Shown here piece by piece: positions 31,253 to 41,147 of a stretch of DNA of 43,337 bases. The notes beneath the pieces were generated by a model. The model searched no databases. It worked only from the letters and a program-made list of their open reading frames with translations, and was not told the DNA's origin. This stretch comes from an uncultured Parcubacteria group bacterium. Lineage in GTDB: Bacteria; Patescibacteriota; Minisyncoccia; UBA6257; 2-01-FULL-56-20. The translations under genes were made by a program, and so were the position numbers. Location: positions 1 to 43,337 of the forward strand of contig CAIWCR010000007.1 of NCBI GenBank assembly GCA_903911245.1. Reading direction: 5' to 3'. How positions within the stretch are numbered: the stretch's first letter is position 1; each line of letters opens with the position of its first letter.

Positions 31253-31282
31253 GCACGGATCCTGACCTCCGTCAGGATGACA
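31253..31282. repeat. Right flanking palindrome of the GIY-YIG unit
   Basis: gcacggatcctgacctccgtcaggatgaca, inverted relative to 30889-30918. Confidence 0.75.
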
Positions 31283-31340
31283 AGAAAAGAGGGGATGAAT
31301 CCTTATGGAAAAAAATACGATTTAGTCGTATTATTTTTAT

Positions 31341-32207
31341 ATGGAGGTTGGTGCCTATCTTTCGGCTTCACAAAAAAAGCGCAAACAAAAGCGCACCTAT
31401 ATTATTCTTTCATTATCCATTTTGGGGATATGCTTTTTGGTATTCGGCATTATCTGGACCATCTTCGGATCATCAGTTTTTAAAATTCAGAGTATCACTG
31501 TTCGTGGAAATACCACTATTGCGAGCGATGACATTATTGCTCTTATTCACTCGTCGGTGCTTAAAAGTAAAAATCCTATAGTTACGTATTTGGGGGATAA
31601 TAACATACTTGCATGGCCCAAAACTCTTTCCGCCGAAGAAACCGCTTCTTTGCCCCAGCTTTTGAATATAAGTCTGGAAAAATATTATATGACTCGCTCG
31701 GTTGTAATAAATGTTACGCAGCGTAAGCCTTTTGCGGTTTGGTGTTTTATGTCGAGAGGCAGCAATGCGACAATGGGCGATAGTGATATAACCATGACGT
31801 ATGCAATCGAGGAGACGGGGGAGTCGTGTTCGTGGTTTTCAGACGATGGAATTATGTTTGAAAAAGGATTTGATGCTGAAGGAGGTGTTCTTATGGCGAT
31901 TCACGATTATTCTCAAAATGCGCTGCCGCTTGATTCGCCAATTTTACCCGATCGTTTTATTTCCAATCTTGTTTCCATTGTAAACGTACTTCGTGGAAGC
32001 GGATTGAATATTAAGGAAATTATGTTGAACGATATCAGTCTTGAAGAGATTCGCGTGACAACCTATGACGGACCAACGATTTTATTTAGTCTTCGGTTTC
32101 CTGCCGATGCTGACCTTCTCGTTATTAAAAATATTATGACCAAGCCAGGATTTCAGAAAATACAATATCTTGATCTTCGAACCGAGGCGCGAGCGTATTA
32201 TAAATAA
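31341..32207 (+). CDS. FtsQ/DivIB-like cell-division protein (POTRA)
   Basis: Single N-terminal TM then FKIQSITVRGNTTIASDDIIALIHSSV...RSVVINVTQRKPFAVWCF. Confidence 0.7.
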   Translation: MEVGAYLSASQKKRKQKRTYIILSLSILGICFLVFGIIWTIFGSSVFKIQSITVRGNTTIASDDIIALIHSSVLKSKNPIVTYLGDNNILAWPKTLSAEETASLPQLLNISLEKYYMTRSVVINVTQRKPFAVWCFMSRGSNATMGDSDITMTYAIEETGESCSWFSDDGIMFEKGFDAEGGVLMAIHDYSQNALPLDSPILPDRFISNLVSIVNVLRGSGLNIKEIMLNDISLEEIRVTTYDGPTILFSLRFPADADLLVIKNIMTKPGFQKIQYLDLRTEARAYYK

Positions 32208-32266
32208 AAAAGAGGTTTTTCTTTGTCGTTCTGGATTTCTATCGTGGTGCAAAATATACTTCTCTC

Positions 32267-32418
32267 TGTCATCCCGTGCCTCGACACGGGATCCAGATTT
32301 CTTAATCTTTTTTATAAAAAAAATGGAAATTAGAGCTTATTGAAAAAAGAAAATCCTGAACGGAAAGACTTGAGTGAAGAATGGTTAATCCTGGATCCCG
32401 GTTTTCGCCGGGATGACA
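32267..32418. repeat. Inverted palindrome doublet (REPIN-like), 152 bp
   Basis: tgtcatcccgtgcctcgacacgggatccag ... ctggatcccggttttcgccgggatgaca. Confidence 0.8.
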
Positions 32419-32438
32419 AGAGGGGGAGCAATATTGTT

Positions 32439-34385
32439 TTATAAATGATAAATAAAGATCGAGGTTCCTGCTTTAAAATCAGGCTCAGGAAGATCTCCCA
32501 TTCCTGGTTGTGCTGATCGAATTGCGGTGAGCCATGAATATTCATCTTGTGGATTGCGGCTTCGTCCTGCGGCAAGCGGTTGAATTGCGTTTTCAAGCGT
32601 ATTTACTGAGATGGCAATCCAATGAATACCTTGACCACTAGGATTACCCTTTGATGATGACCAATCAATTTCTTTTGCGCCAAGCGTATATGAAGGACTT
32701 CCGCCGCCAAAATAATCTACGCCGATTTTATCGACTTCGGGATGTATGGCGACCCATTGCTGCAAGCGTAGAAGGTCTTGCCCCCAATCATAATTTGAAT
32801 CAGTTACATAATGATAACCACCAGTAACACCCCCGCCAAATTCGTTGAAATAAGAAAGGAAATTAGGCGCGGCGAGCGCTGTTTCAAGAAAAAGCCATAC
32901 CACAAGAATGACGAGGAAGACATATTTAGCGGCAGAGGCGAAGAATGAGCGCGCCATGATCATGATTGAATCTTGAGTGATTTCTCCCTCAGGAAGGCGT
33001 ATGTTGATTACCCATTTTTTCCATACTCCCGCGGCGAGAATGTAGATAAACGGTATAGTTGGCATTAAATGTCTGATGCCGATATTGAGAGGGCTTTGCA
33101 TACTATAGATCCAATAGAACGCAATAAACGATATCATTGTGAATTCGGCAAAATTCAGACAAAGATAATCAAGAAATTCCTTTTTTATTTTTCCGCGCAA
33201 CGAAACGGTCCTTTTGATTATTTTCCATAGGGCGAGCACAAGTGCAAGGAGTACAACGATAAGCGTCGGTATAGTTTCTTTGATAGAAAATAATTTAGGA
33301 AAATAGGTCCAACCGCCGAAATTAACAATCTGGCCCCAGAAATAAATTGTATTTCCGCCGTCGACGCGTTGCATGACCATAAGAATGCCGAGCATATATT
33401 GGGCAAACGGTCGAAAAATCGGATTGCCTGCCATCCATATATCAAGATCGGCGAGGCATCGCATGCCATGACAGAATTGTCCCGCGGGTGCTGGGCCGTT
33501 CGCAAATGATCCGAGGATTGTTGCTGTGTCGCTTGCTTGTTTGGCTATTGGATAGTTTGCAGTGAAAATAAAATAGATTGGATAAACGATAAAGATATAT
33601 CCGATTGCAAAGATGAAAAAAAGTCGGCAGAAATGGCGCCATCCATCCATCATTAATTTTTTGAATCGCGCGCGATGCTCGCTTTCGCTCCAGTGGATTG
33701 CGGCGTCGCGAATCCAAAGAATAATGGCGCAGAAGATAAAAAGAGGAACGAGAAATGGTGCGGAAAATTTCATAAGCTGTGCGACGCCGAATGAAAGTCC
33801 GGCGAACCAAAGATTTTTTTGTGAAGGTTCTTCGATGAATTTCAAAAAGAAAAACGTTGCAAAAACAATGCCGAATGCAGCGCCAATGTCGGTTGTCACA
33901 TAATGGCCGTGAGCGAGTACGTTTGGCGAAAGCCCAAAAAGAAATGCCGGCAAAAGTGCCCACCAATTACCCATTAAACGCCGTGCGAAAAGATAAATAA
34001 AAATAATAAGAAGAATGGTGAGAAGTATTGGCATAATGCGCGCCGTTTCAATGATGGCATTTGCATCGTTGCCGGAGTGGTAAAGAAATTCAGCACCGAC
34101 GTTCCATTGTGAATTTATTTGATTTTGCCACGCATCGCTTTGTGTCGGAAATGTCGGATTCAAAAAAAGAACTGGCAGCATTGCAAGCGCTTTTACGAGC
34201 GGGGGATGCTCGGGATTGAGTCGATAATCAAAATTGTGCACATAGCCGTATCCAGCAGGAATATGGGCAAGCTCGTCCATAATTGCCGAATCAGTACGCG
34301 ACGCCCAGAGCATAAAACCGAATGAAATGATGCAAACGACCGCGAGGGTCATCCACGCAAACCGAGATGAGAATTTTTGTATCAT
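32439..34385 (-). CDS. Multi-TM glycosyltransferase, GT39/PMT-like
   Basis: MDELAHIPAGYGYVHNFDYRLNPEHPPLVKALAMLP; many TM helices; start adjusted to 34385 (MIQKFSSRF). Confidence 0.75.
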   Translation of the reverse strand: MIQKFSSRFAWMTLAVVCIISFGFMLWASRTDSAIMDELAHIPAGYGYVHNFDYRLNPEHPPLVKALAMLPVLFLNPTFPTQSDAWQNQINSQWNVGAEFLYHSGNDANAIIETARIMPILLTILLIIFIYLFARRLMGNWWALLPAFLFGLSPNVLAHGHYVTTDIGAAFGIVFATFFFLKFIEEPSQKNLWFAGLSFGVAQLMKFSAPFLVPLFIFCAIILWIRDAAIHWSESEHRARFKKLMMDGWRHFCRLFFIFAIGYIFIVYPIYFIFTANYPIAKQASDTATILGSFANGPAPAGQFCHGMRCLADLDIWMAGNPIFRPFAQYMLGILMVMQRVDGGNTIYFWGQIVNFGGWTYFPKLFSIKETIPTLIVVLLALVLALWKIIKRTVSLRGKIKKEFLDYLCLNFAEFTMISFIAFYWIYSMQSPLNIGIRHLMPTIPFIYILAAGVWKKWVINIRLPEGEITQDSIMIMARSFFASAAKYVFLVILVVWLFLETALAAPNFLSYFNEFGGGVTGGYHYVTDSNYDWGQDLLRLQQWVAIHPEVDKIGVDYFGGGSPSYTLGAKEIDWSSSKGNPSGQGIHWIAISVNTLENAIQPLAAGRSRNPQDEYSWLTAIRSAQPGMGDLPEPDFKAGTSIFIYHL

Positions 34386-34392
34386 GCCGAAA

Positions 34393-34926
34393 TTATAACA
34401 CTTTTTTCCACTCTTTCCACGAGTATAATCGCGGTCCGGAGGCATCACGATTATAGGGACGATCAAAGATAATATGATTCCATGTGGGCGTCAAAATTCC
34501 TTCTACCTTCTTATTGTCATCAATCAATATATCACCGCGAATCAGGGTTTTATCCTTTGTAAGAATTATCCTTCGTATAAATTCTTTTCCAAGATGTTTT
34601 TCTATCCATTCATATTTTTCAGCGACGCAATTTTTATATGTTCTCAATGGTGCGGTGCAAATTCGAACATCATGTCCTGCGTGTATCATTTCGTGTATCG
34701 CCTTAAGACTTCCTTCGATTGGTGGAAGACTTGCGATGAATCCTGGACTTGTGTAAATCGCTTCTATTTTCTCTTTTAGTTCTGGCGGATATTGTTCGGA
34801 TATCGTGAAGCTTTTGTATTGCTCGGTGGGAATCAGAATTTCACCTGGATGGATTTGTTTCCAGAGCTCCTGAAATCGGTCGTTGAATCCTGCAATAGTT
34901 TCGTCTTGATCAATAAGAATAATCAT
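34393..34926 (-). CDS. HAD-like 5'(3')-deoxyribonucleotidase (NT5C-like)
   Basis: IILIDQDETIAGFNDRFQELW; ICTAPLRTYKNCVAEKYEWIEKHLG; LTKDKTLIRGDILIDDN; start adjusted to 34926. Confidence 0.75.
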   Translation of the reverse strand: MIILIDQDETIAGFNDRFQELWKQIHPGEILIPTEQYKSFTISEQYPPELKEKIEAIYTSPGFIASLPPIEGSLKAIHEMIHAGHDVRICTAPLRTYKNCVAEKYEWIEKHLGKEFIRRIILTKDKTLIRGDILIDDNKKVEGILTPTWNHIIFDRPYNRDASGPRLYSWKEWKKVL

Positions 34927-35005
34927 GATGGTGCTTGCAAAAGAGATGAGTACTCTATTAGTATACAAGTAGCGCCTATATAAAACAAAAAAAGGAGGTA
35001 TTAGT

Positions 35006-35665
35006 GTGAATATTGAAATTGAGGAATTCCAAAAACGAGTCGGAATACGGCCAGGATTTACCGCGCGGGTAAATAGCATTGTTTCATTGCGAGAACTTGA
35101 TCCAAAACATATTTCCGGATTACAGGTAATGCCTCGTAATTATCTTGAAAGTCTAATCCGGAATATCTCCCTTGAGGGGGATGAAGAACATAAGCCCTAT
35201 GCCGAGTGTGAGATTTCATTGATGCGCATAGATCCCCATAGTCTTGTGATTGGTCAGACATTTATTCAACGAGAAAAGTATCAATCCATTCTCGAGGGAT
35301 TTGGATTGTTGCTTGATAAAGACTTTTGTGTGCCTCGTGGGGTGGCTAAAAAATGTGCACTCATTATTTTTGGAAAAACCTTTAAAGGGGATGATGCGGT
35401 TGCGCATTATTTGCCGCCAATTATTGAGGCGACGAATGGGACACAGTTTTTGATTGATGGAATTCATCGGAGTTTCATCGTCAAGAATACTGGGACAACT
35501 ATTGAAAGCATCATTCTAAAAAATGTGAAAACGCCGCTTCCGTGCGAAGCAATGGATTGGGAATCAATTTCTTTTGTTGACGAAAAGCCTCCGCGCCAGG
35601 AACGGTTTCGTAACTTGCAACCGCAACTTTTTCGAAATTTAAAATTCACTGGTATCGATGGATGA
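35006..35665 (+). CDS. Hypothetical protein with ParB-like DGxHR motif
   Basis: GTG start preceded by AAAGGAGGT; FLIDGIHRSFIVKNTG. Confidence 0.6.
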   Translation: MNIEIEEFQKRVGIRPGFTARVNSIVSLRELDPKHISGLQVMPRNYLESLIRNISLEGDEEHKPYAECEISLMRIDPHSLVIGQTFIQREKYQSILEGFGLLLDKDFCVPRGVAKKCALIIFGKTFKGDDAVAHYLPPIIEATNGTQFLIDGIHRSFIVKNTGTTIESIILKNVKTPLPCEAMDWESISFVDEKPPRQERFRNLQPQLFRNLKFTGIDG

Positions 35666-35678
35666 TTTTGTGTTTTAT

Positions 35679-35711
35679 AAAAAGCCTACCAGGATTTGGT
35701 AGGCTTTTCTA
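35679..35711 (+). terminator. Rho-independent terminator
   Basis: aaagcctacca ggatt tggtaggctttt. Confidence 0.8.
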
Positions 35712-35797
35712 TTTACTCAAGAAGTGATTTAAACCTTTCCCGTGATTAAGAATACTGATTATGATTGGTGCACTATTCAGTGCGAGCCGTACATTTT

Positions 35798-36544
35798 TTA
35801 CGCTTCGATTTTGGAAAAGAGATAGCCGCCGATTAAAATCAAGATGAAGGTAAGGAGGCTTAGAACGGTGAGATCGGGAATGAATCCGAATTGATATACT
35901 CCAGTAAGCGAGCCCCGTAATCCGTCTACACCATAAGAAAGTGGATTAATGCGCGCTATAAATTCCAAAGCGCTTGGTAATCCTTGAAAAGAAAAAATTG
36001 CGCCAGAAAGGAAAAATAATGGCATTACCATAAAATTCATAATCATTTGAAAGCCTTGAAAATCCTGCAGGATCGAAGCAATGGCGGTTCCTAAGGCCGT
36101 AAAAAGAATTGCAATCAAAGAGATAAAGAGGAATACATTCCACGCGGCGACTGCTGATTCCAATCTGAATCCGACCATAAACGAAATTGCTAAAACAATG
36201 AGCCCCTGGAAGATTGATATTGTTGCGCCGCCGAGTGTGCGGCCAATCATGATATTAACTCTTGAAACTGGTGCCGCGAGTGTTTCTTTTAGAAATCCAA
36301 ACTGTTTGTCCCAGATAATTTCTATTCCGGAAAAAACGGCGGAAAACAAAACACTCATAGCGATGATGCCCGGTGTAAGAAATTGAATATAGTTGCCCTC
36401 GCCAGCTTTCTGAAAAACCGGGCCGAAACCATAACCGAATGCGAGCAGAAAAAGAAGCGGTTGACCAAGTGATCCGATTATTCTTGATTTTGATCGGAAT
36501 GATCTTTTTAGTTGTCGAAGCCAAAGGATATAGATAGTACTCAT
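35798..36544 (-). CDS. ABC-2 type transporter permease
   Basis: Six-TM ABC-2 pattern; FMVMPLFFLSGAIFSFQGLP...INPLSYGVDGLRG. Confidence 0.87.
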   Translation of the reverse strand: MSTIYILWLRQLKRSFRSKSRIIGSLGQPLLFLLAFGYGFGPVFQKAGEGNYIQFLTPGIIAMSVLFSAVFSGIEIIWDKQFGFLKETLAAPVSRVNIMIGRTLGGATISIFQGLIVLAISFMVGFRLESAVAAWNVFLFISLIAILFTALGTAIASILQDFQGFQMIMNFMVMPLFFLSGAIFSFQGLPSALEFIARINPLSYGVDGLRGSLTGVYQFGFIPDLTVLSLLTFILILIGGYLFSKIEA

Positions 36545-36548
36545 GTTA

Positions 36549-37346
36549 TTATTTTCTGCCGTGGCTTTTTCTTATATTTCTCATTCGATCAATATCGCTT
36601 GTCGCTGATTCTTCTCTGATGTCGCGGCCAGTAAAGTAAAGAAATGCTTCCTCGAGTGACTTCGCATGCGCTTCATCCATTAATGTTTGCGGCGTTTCAT
36701 ATTTTATTATTTTGCCGTGATCGATGATCGCAACAATATCGGACATTTTTTCTGCCTCATCCATATAATGCGTCGTGAAGACTACTGTAATATTTTCTTC
36801 AGTATTTAATTTTTTCACATAATCCCAGATGTAGTTTCTGGTTTGCGGATCGAGCCCGATGGTTGGTTCGTCGAGAAAAATTACTTTTGGATGATGAAGA
36901 AATCCGCGTGCTATTTCGAGTCGTCGTTTCATGCCGCCGGAGAATGTTTTCACCAAGGAATCTTTTCGATCCCATAGTTCCATCATTTTTAAAAGCTGCT
37001 CAGTTCTTTCTCTTCTAATTTTCTTTGGAACTTTGTAAAGAATGCCGTGAAAATCCATATTTTCGTGAGCAGTTAATTCTTCGTCTAGGCTTGAATCTTG
37101 AAATACAATTCCAATGGAACGTCGTACGTCGTCTGATTGTTTTTTAATATCAAAGCCATTAATAATGACATCGCCGCTCGTTGGCTTGAGAAGGGTCGTT
37201 ATCATTTTTATAGTGGTTGATTTTCCTGCGCCATTGGGCCCAAGCAATGCAAAAATTGTACCTTCTTCGATTTCAAATGAAATATCCCGAACCGCTTCTA
37301 TCGTCCCAAATGTTTTGACTAAGTTTTTAACTTGAATTATTTTCAT
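36549..37346 (-). CDS. ABC transporter ATPase (DrrA-like)
   Basis: LLGPNGAGKSTTIKMI, FSGGMKRRLEIARG, VIFLDEPTIGLDPQTR. Confidence 0.92.
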   Translation of the reverse strand: MKIIQVKNLVKTFGTIEAVRDISFEIEEGTIFALLGPNGAGKSTTIKMITTLLKPTSGDVIINGFDIKKQSDDVRRSIGIVFQDSSLDEELTAHENMDFHGILYKVPKKIRRERTEQLLKMMELWDRKDSLVKTFSGGMKRRLEIARGFLHHPKVIFLDEPTIGLDPQTRNYIWDYVKKLNTEENITVVFTTHYMDEAEKMSDIVAIIDHGKIIKYETPQTLMDEAHAKSLEEAFLYFTGRDIREESATSDIDRMRNIRKSHGRK

Positions 37347-37405
37347 GAGCTATTTTATTAGATATAAATTAAGCATATCACAAAAGATATGCTTAAAAGA
37401 TATTG

Positions 37406-37492
37406 CGGAGAGGGAGGGATTCGAACCCTCGAGGGCGGTTAAACCCTACCTCGTTAGCAGTGAGGCGCTTTCGGCCACTCAGCCACCTCTCC
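37406..37492 (-). tRNA. tRNA-Ser (anticodon GCT)
   Basis: Minus strand GGAGAGGTGGCTGAGTGGCCGAAAGCGCCTCACTGCTAACGAGGTAGGGTTTAACCGCCCTCGAGGGTTCGAATCCCTCCCTCTCCG with long variable arm. Confidence 0.94.
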
Positions 37493-37709
37493 GTACTTGG
37501 TAGTCTAATAAATGATGAGGGAAAAAGCAAAAAAGAAACTTTATTTGGGTCCCGTGTCGTAGCACAAATATTCCGGCCTATGAGCACATTTCTAATGCGA
37601 TGATTGAGCCAGATTATCATAAAAAACTAAAACCAGCTTTTGATATTATCTCAAGCTGGTTAAAAAATGAAGCCTACCTCAAAATCAAATTTTTAGAAGC
37701 CATCGAGAA

Positions 37710-37916
37710 TCAACGAGTGCTATATGGTGATTCAGGCTTTTCCTTTAGGCCAGTTATTTCGAAAACAGTTATTTCGTCAGTCTGATTACGATCTGTAGTC
37801 CTTTTGGGGTGCGAAACAACATCACCGCGAGCAATTGCTCTGTCTAAAAATTTTTCTAACCTAGCCTGATGCAAGCTTCTCGCATAATCCTGAGAAGTAT
37901 CTCTACCAAAACTCAT
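37710..37916 (-). CDS. Small hypothetical protein
   Basis: ATG preceded on the minus strand by aaaggagttgagagga (SD-like). Confidence 0.5.
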   Translation of the reverse strand: MSFGRDTSQDYARSLHQARLEKFLDRAIARGDVVSHPKRTTDRNQTDEITVFEITGLKEKPESPYSTR

Positions 37917-38004
37917 TTCCTCTCAACTCCTTTCAAAATCTTAAATTACTAAAGCCAGAATACAACGCAACATAATAAAAATCAAGCAAGAAAAAAGAAA
38001 GCTC

Positions 38005-38117
38005 TTAGATTTTCTTTGCGACGAAGGAGCTTAGAAAATCAAGAGTCCTCGCGAAGGCGAGAATCCATGCCTTAAAAAGATTGGAAGCATGGATAGTACG
38101 CCTTCGCGTACTATGAC
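38005..38117. repeat. Type A plus two type B palindromes
   Basis: cttagattttctttgcgacgaaggagcttagaaaatc; gtcctcgcgaaggcgagaatcc; ggaagcatggatagtacgccttcgcgtactatgaca. Confidence 0.7.
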
Positions 38118-38187
38118 AGAATTGGGGAAGTAGAAAAGCTGAATTTTATTTGCTCTTTCTCGCTTTTTCTGATATTCTATAGCAACT

Positions 38188-39702
38188 ATGCCAGGGAAAG
38201 AGAAAAAATTACAATCAAGGCCGCCGATTGTGGTGGTGATGGGGCACGTCGATCATGGGAAAACGACGCTTTTGGATTATATACGGAGGATGACTCATAT
38301 CGCTCATTGCGCTTCGGAAAGTGGCGCACCGCGTGCAGTTGCTGAACGGGAAGCGGGAGGCATTACGCAAGCAGTTGGTGCGTACGAAATTATCCATAAT
38401 AAAAGAAAGATTACTTTTATCGATACGCCTGGTCACGAGGCCTTCAGCGCAATGCGTTCGCGTGGCGCACATGCCGCTGATCTTGCTATTCTTGTTGTTG
38501 CTGCTGATGAAGGCGTGAAGCCTCAAACATTGGAAGCGATTAAAATTTTGGAAGAAACAAAAACTCCATTTATTGTTGCCATCAATAAAACAGATCGTAC
38601 TAACGGAAATTTGGAAAAAGCAAAAAACGATCTTCTCGTGGCAGGAGTTTTATTGGAAGGATTGGGAGGGCAAATAAGTTATCACGGAATTTCTGCAAAG
38701 ACAGGGGAGGGCATTAATGATCTTTTGGATCTTATTCTTCTTGCGGCGGACATGGAAGGATTTACCTATAATCCCGCAGCTCCCGCTTCGGGATATATTC
38801 TTGAGGTGCGACGCGATCCGCGACGCGGTATTGAGGCAACAATTATTATGAAAGATGGTGCTTTGAAAAAAAATGATTTTATAGCAACGCCGAGCGCAAC
38901 CGGAAAAGTAAAAATATTGGAAGATTTTATGGGATGCTCGGTGGAGAATATTTCTCCTTCGGCGCCGGCGCTCGTTATTGGTTTCGAATCATTGCCGGGT
39001 ATTGGAGAAGAATTTTTAACTGACAAAAAAGAAGTTTCTTATACCAAGGAAGTAAAAAATACCAAAAACGATGAGATTTTAAAACCGGAAATGTCAAAAG
39101 CCGAAAGGGCAGCGGCACTTACACTTATTTTAAAAGCATCTGATGCAGGATCTCTTGAGGCGCTTGGAATGGTGTTGCGCGTTGTCGGTATCGAAAAGAA
39201 AAAAGCGATAAATATTGTACAAGAATCCGTTGGAGATATTACCGATAGTGATGTACGGACGGCGGCGGCAACTGGAGCAATTCTTATTGGTTTTAAAAAT
39301 AAGATTGAAAAGGGAGCACAGAATCTTGTTGAGTCTCAGCATATTACTGTGATTACATCAAAGGTGGTTTACGATATTGTAAAAGAGGTTGATGAGCTTT
39401 TGACGGGCGCAAGTATGGCAACCGCTGCGGGGACACTTGATGTGCTTGCGGTATTCAACCAAGAACGATCCGATAAGCAACTTATCGGTGGACGAATCAC
39501 AAGTGGTGCTTTTCGTAGTAAGGCATCGTTTGAAATTTTTCGCGGTGCGGGATCACAGGAATCGATTGGCGTTGGAAAAGTTTTGAATTTGCGTGAGAAT
39601 AAATCGGAAATAACACAAGCTGAAAAAGGAAAAGAAATCGGCATCTTGGCGAGCGCACCGATTATGATTGAGGTCGGAGATATTTTAGTCATAAGAAAAT
39701 GA
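38188..39702 (+). CDS. infB: Translation initiation factor IF-2 (short form)
   Basis: GHVDHGKTTLLDYIRR...EAGGITQAVGAYEI; DTPGHEAFSAMRSRGAHAADLAILVVAADEG; NKTD. Confidence 0.94.
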   Translation: MPGKEKKLQSRPPIVVVMGHVDHGKTTLLDYIRRMTHIAHCASESGAPRAVAEREAGGITQAVGAYEIIHNKRKITFIDTPGHEAFSAMRSRGAHAADLAILVVAADEGVKPQTLEAIKILEETKTPFIVAINKTDRTNGNLEKAKNDLLVAGVLLEGLGGQISYHGISAKTGEGINDLLDLILLAADMEGFTYNPAAPASGYILEVRRDPRRGIEATIIMKDGALKKNDFIATPSATGKVKILEDFMGCSVENISPSAPALVIGFESLPGIGEEFLTDKKEVSYTKEVKNTKNDEILKPEMSKAERAAALTLILKASDAGSLEALGMVLRVVGIEKKKAINIVQESVGDITDSDVRTAAATGAILIGFKNKIEKGAQNLVESQHITVITSKVVYDIVKEVDELLTGASMATAAGTLDVLAVFNQERSDKQLIGGRITSGAFRSKASFEIFRGAGSQESIGVGKVLNLRENKSEITQAEKGKEIGILASAPIMIEVGDILVIRK

Positions 39703-39792
39703 TTCGCTTCTTAGCGAATCATCCTGGAAGCCGTCTTCGGCTATCCAGGATCTCACGGTTCGCTGGGACGACAGAGAGGAAAATAAACTATT

Positions 39793-40125
39793 ATGAAATT
39801 TTTTAGATCACAACGAATTGAAAAATTAGTCCGAGAAGAATTATCAAAAATTCTTGTGCGGGAATTTGAGTTTCCTGGGGCACTTGTTACCGTAACTGAA
39901 GTTGAGGTTGATAAGAAGCTCGATAATGCAAAAATATTACTCAGCGTTCTTCCATCTAAAAGAGGTGAGTCGGCGCTTACCGAGCTCAATAAAAGAGCTG
40001 GCGAACTTCAGCATATGCTTTTGAAAAAAATAAATATCAAACCGATGCCGCGTATCTCATTTGCCCTTGATCATGGTCTTGAAAATGCCGCTCGCGTAGA
40101 AAAGAAATTGCTGGAAATAGAGTAA
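39793..40125 (+). CDS. rbfA: Ribosome-binding factor A
   Basis: SQRIEKLVREELSKIL; VTVTEVEVDKKLDNAKILLSV; RISFALDHGLENAARVEKKLLEI; downstream of infB. Confidence 0.88.
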   Translation: MKFFRSQRIEKLVREELSKILVREFEFPGALVTVTEVEVDKKLDNAKILLSVLPSKRGESALTELNKRAGELQHMLLKKINIKPMPRISFALDHGLENAARVEKKLLEIE

Positions 40126-40133
40126 TCATAAAT

Positions 40134-40205
40134 CCCGTTTCGGTTCTCGGGACGACAGAGAAAGAAGAGTGGAAGCGCGGATCCTGGCCTTCGCCAGGAT
40201 GACAG
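40134..40205. repeat. Type B dispersed palindrome pair
   Basis: cccgtttcggttctcgggacgacaga and ggaagcgcggatcctggccttcgccaggatgacaga. Confidence 0.72.
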
Positions 40206-40361
40206 AAAAAATGAGAAAATAATTATAGACTTTTTTGTTGTGCGCGAATATTTTTCTGCCCCAAACGGAGCCCCGATGGACATTGGGGCGAGTCTCCCGC
40301 GTCGAAGACTCCTGGCACTTCAATTTTCTAAGTTCGTATCTCGCTAAGAAAATTTAGTCGC

Positions 40362-40389
40362 TTGACAAGGCGTTGGGGATGGCTATACT
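40362..40389 (+). promoter_or_regulatory. Strong sigma70-type promoter upstream of 23S
   Basis: TTGACA (40362-40367), 16-bp spacer, TATACT (40384-40389). Confidence 0.7.
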
Positions 40390-40433
40390 TATCCTCAAGA
40401 CGAAATGAGCAGAATCCTTAACTTTTCAAAACA

Positions 40434-40497
40434 GAGCGGCTGACCCGCGCATTTTTGCGCATCAGGGATGCCGCCGAGTGCGGCTCTTTTCTTTTTT
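40434..40497 (+). promoter_or_regulatory. Attenuator-like alternative hairpins (or small ncRNA terminator)
   Basis: gcggctga..gcgc/gcgc..tcag..ccgc competes with gccgc-cgagt-gcggc followed by tcttttctttttt. Confidence 0.5.
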
Positions 40498-41147
40498 ATG
40501 GTTTCCATAAAAATAATCGAGCGAAGTTAAATAATTTTCTATCGTTTGCGTCTATTGTAAATTGACAACTTTTTACTTAGACCGTTCTGAGTAATACTCC
40601 GAATTGTAGAGTCGGAGTTTGTTCTTGAAAGTTTCGCTTTGCGGATTTTTTTCGCGACGCGGGTTTTTCAAGAGCGCAATATTCGAAGCTTTGCATAGTA
40701 TCTTTTCTTTCGCCTACAATCGCATTGTCTGCCATGGGGCAGTTCGGTGAAAGAGATCCAATTTCTTATACTATGAGCAAAGCATTTTTTATCACGAAAT
40801 GTTCGTGATAATTAAAGTCAGCATTGGGATGGTTGGCATAAGGGTAAATGGTGGATGCCTTGACTAGAAAAGGCGATGAAGGACGTGGCGTAGCGACGAT
40901 ATGCCTCGGGGAGATGCGTAGCAATCTGTGATCCGGGGATTTCCGAATGGGGCAACCTAATTGAGCAAACCTCAATTGTTTCAGCGCAAGCTGATTCGCG
41001 CACCCGCTGAAGTAAAACATTTCAGTAAGCGGAGGAAAAAAGAACAAAAGTTATTCCCTGAGTATCGGCGAGAGAAACGGGAAGAGCCCAAACTAAGGCT
41101 CTGATTTATCAGAGTGTTAGCGTTATAAGGGAGGGACGCTGAAGTCC

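Noticed and set aside
37600-37785. Plus-strand ORF MIEPDYHKKLKPAF...
   Set aside because: Short, overlaps the better-supported minus-strand ORF with an SD-like site, and has no recognisable family; not called.
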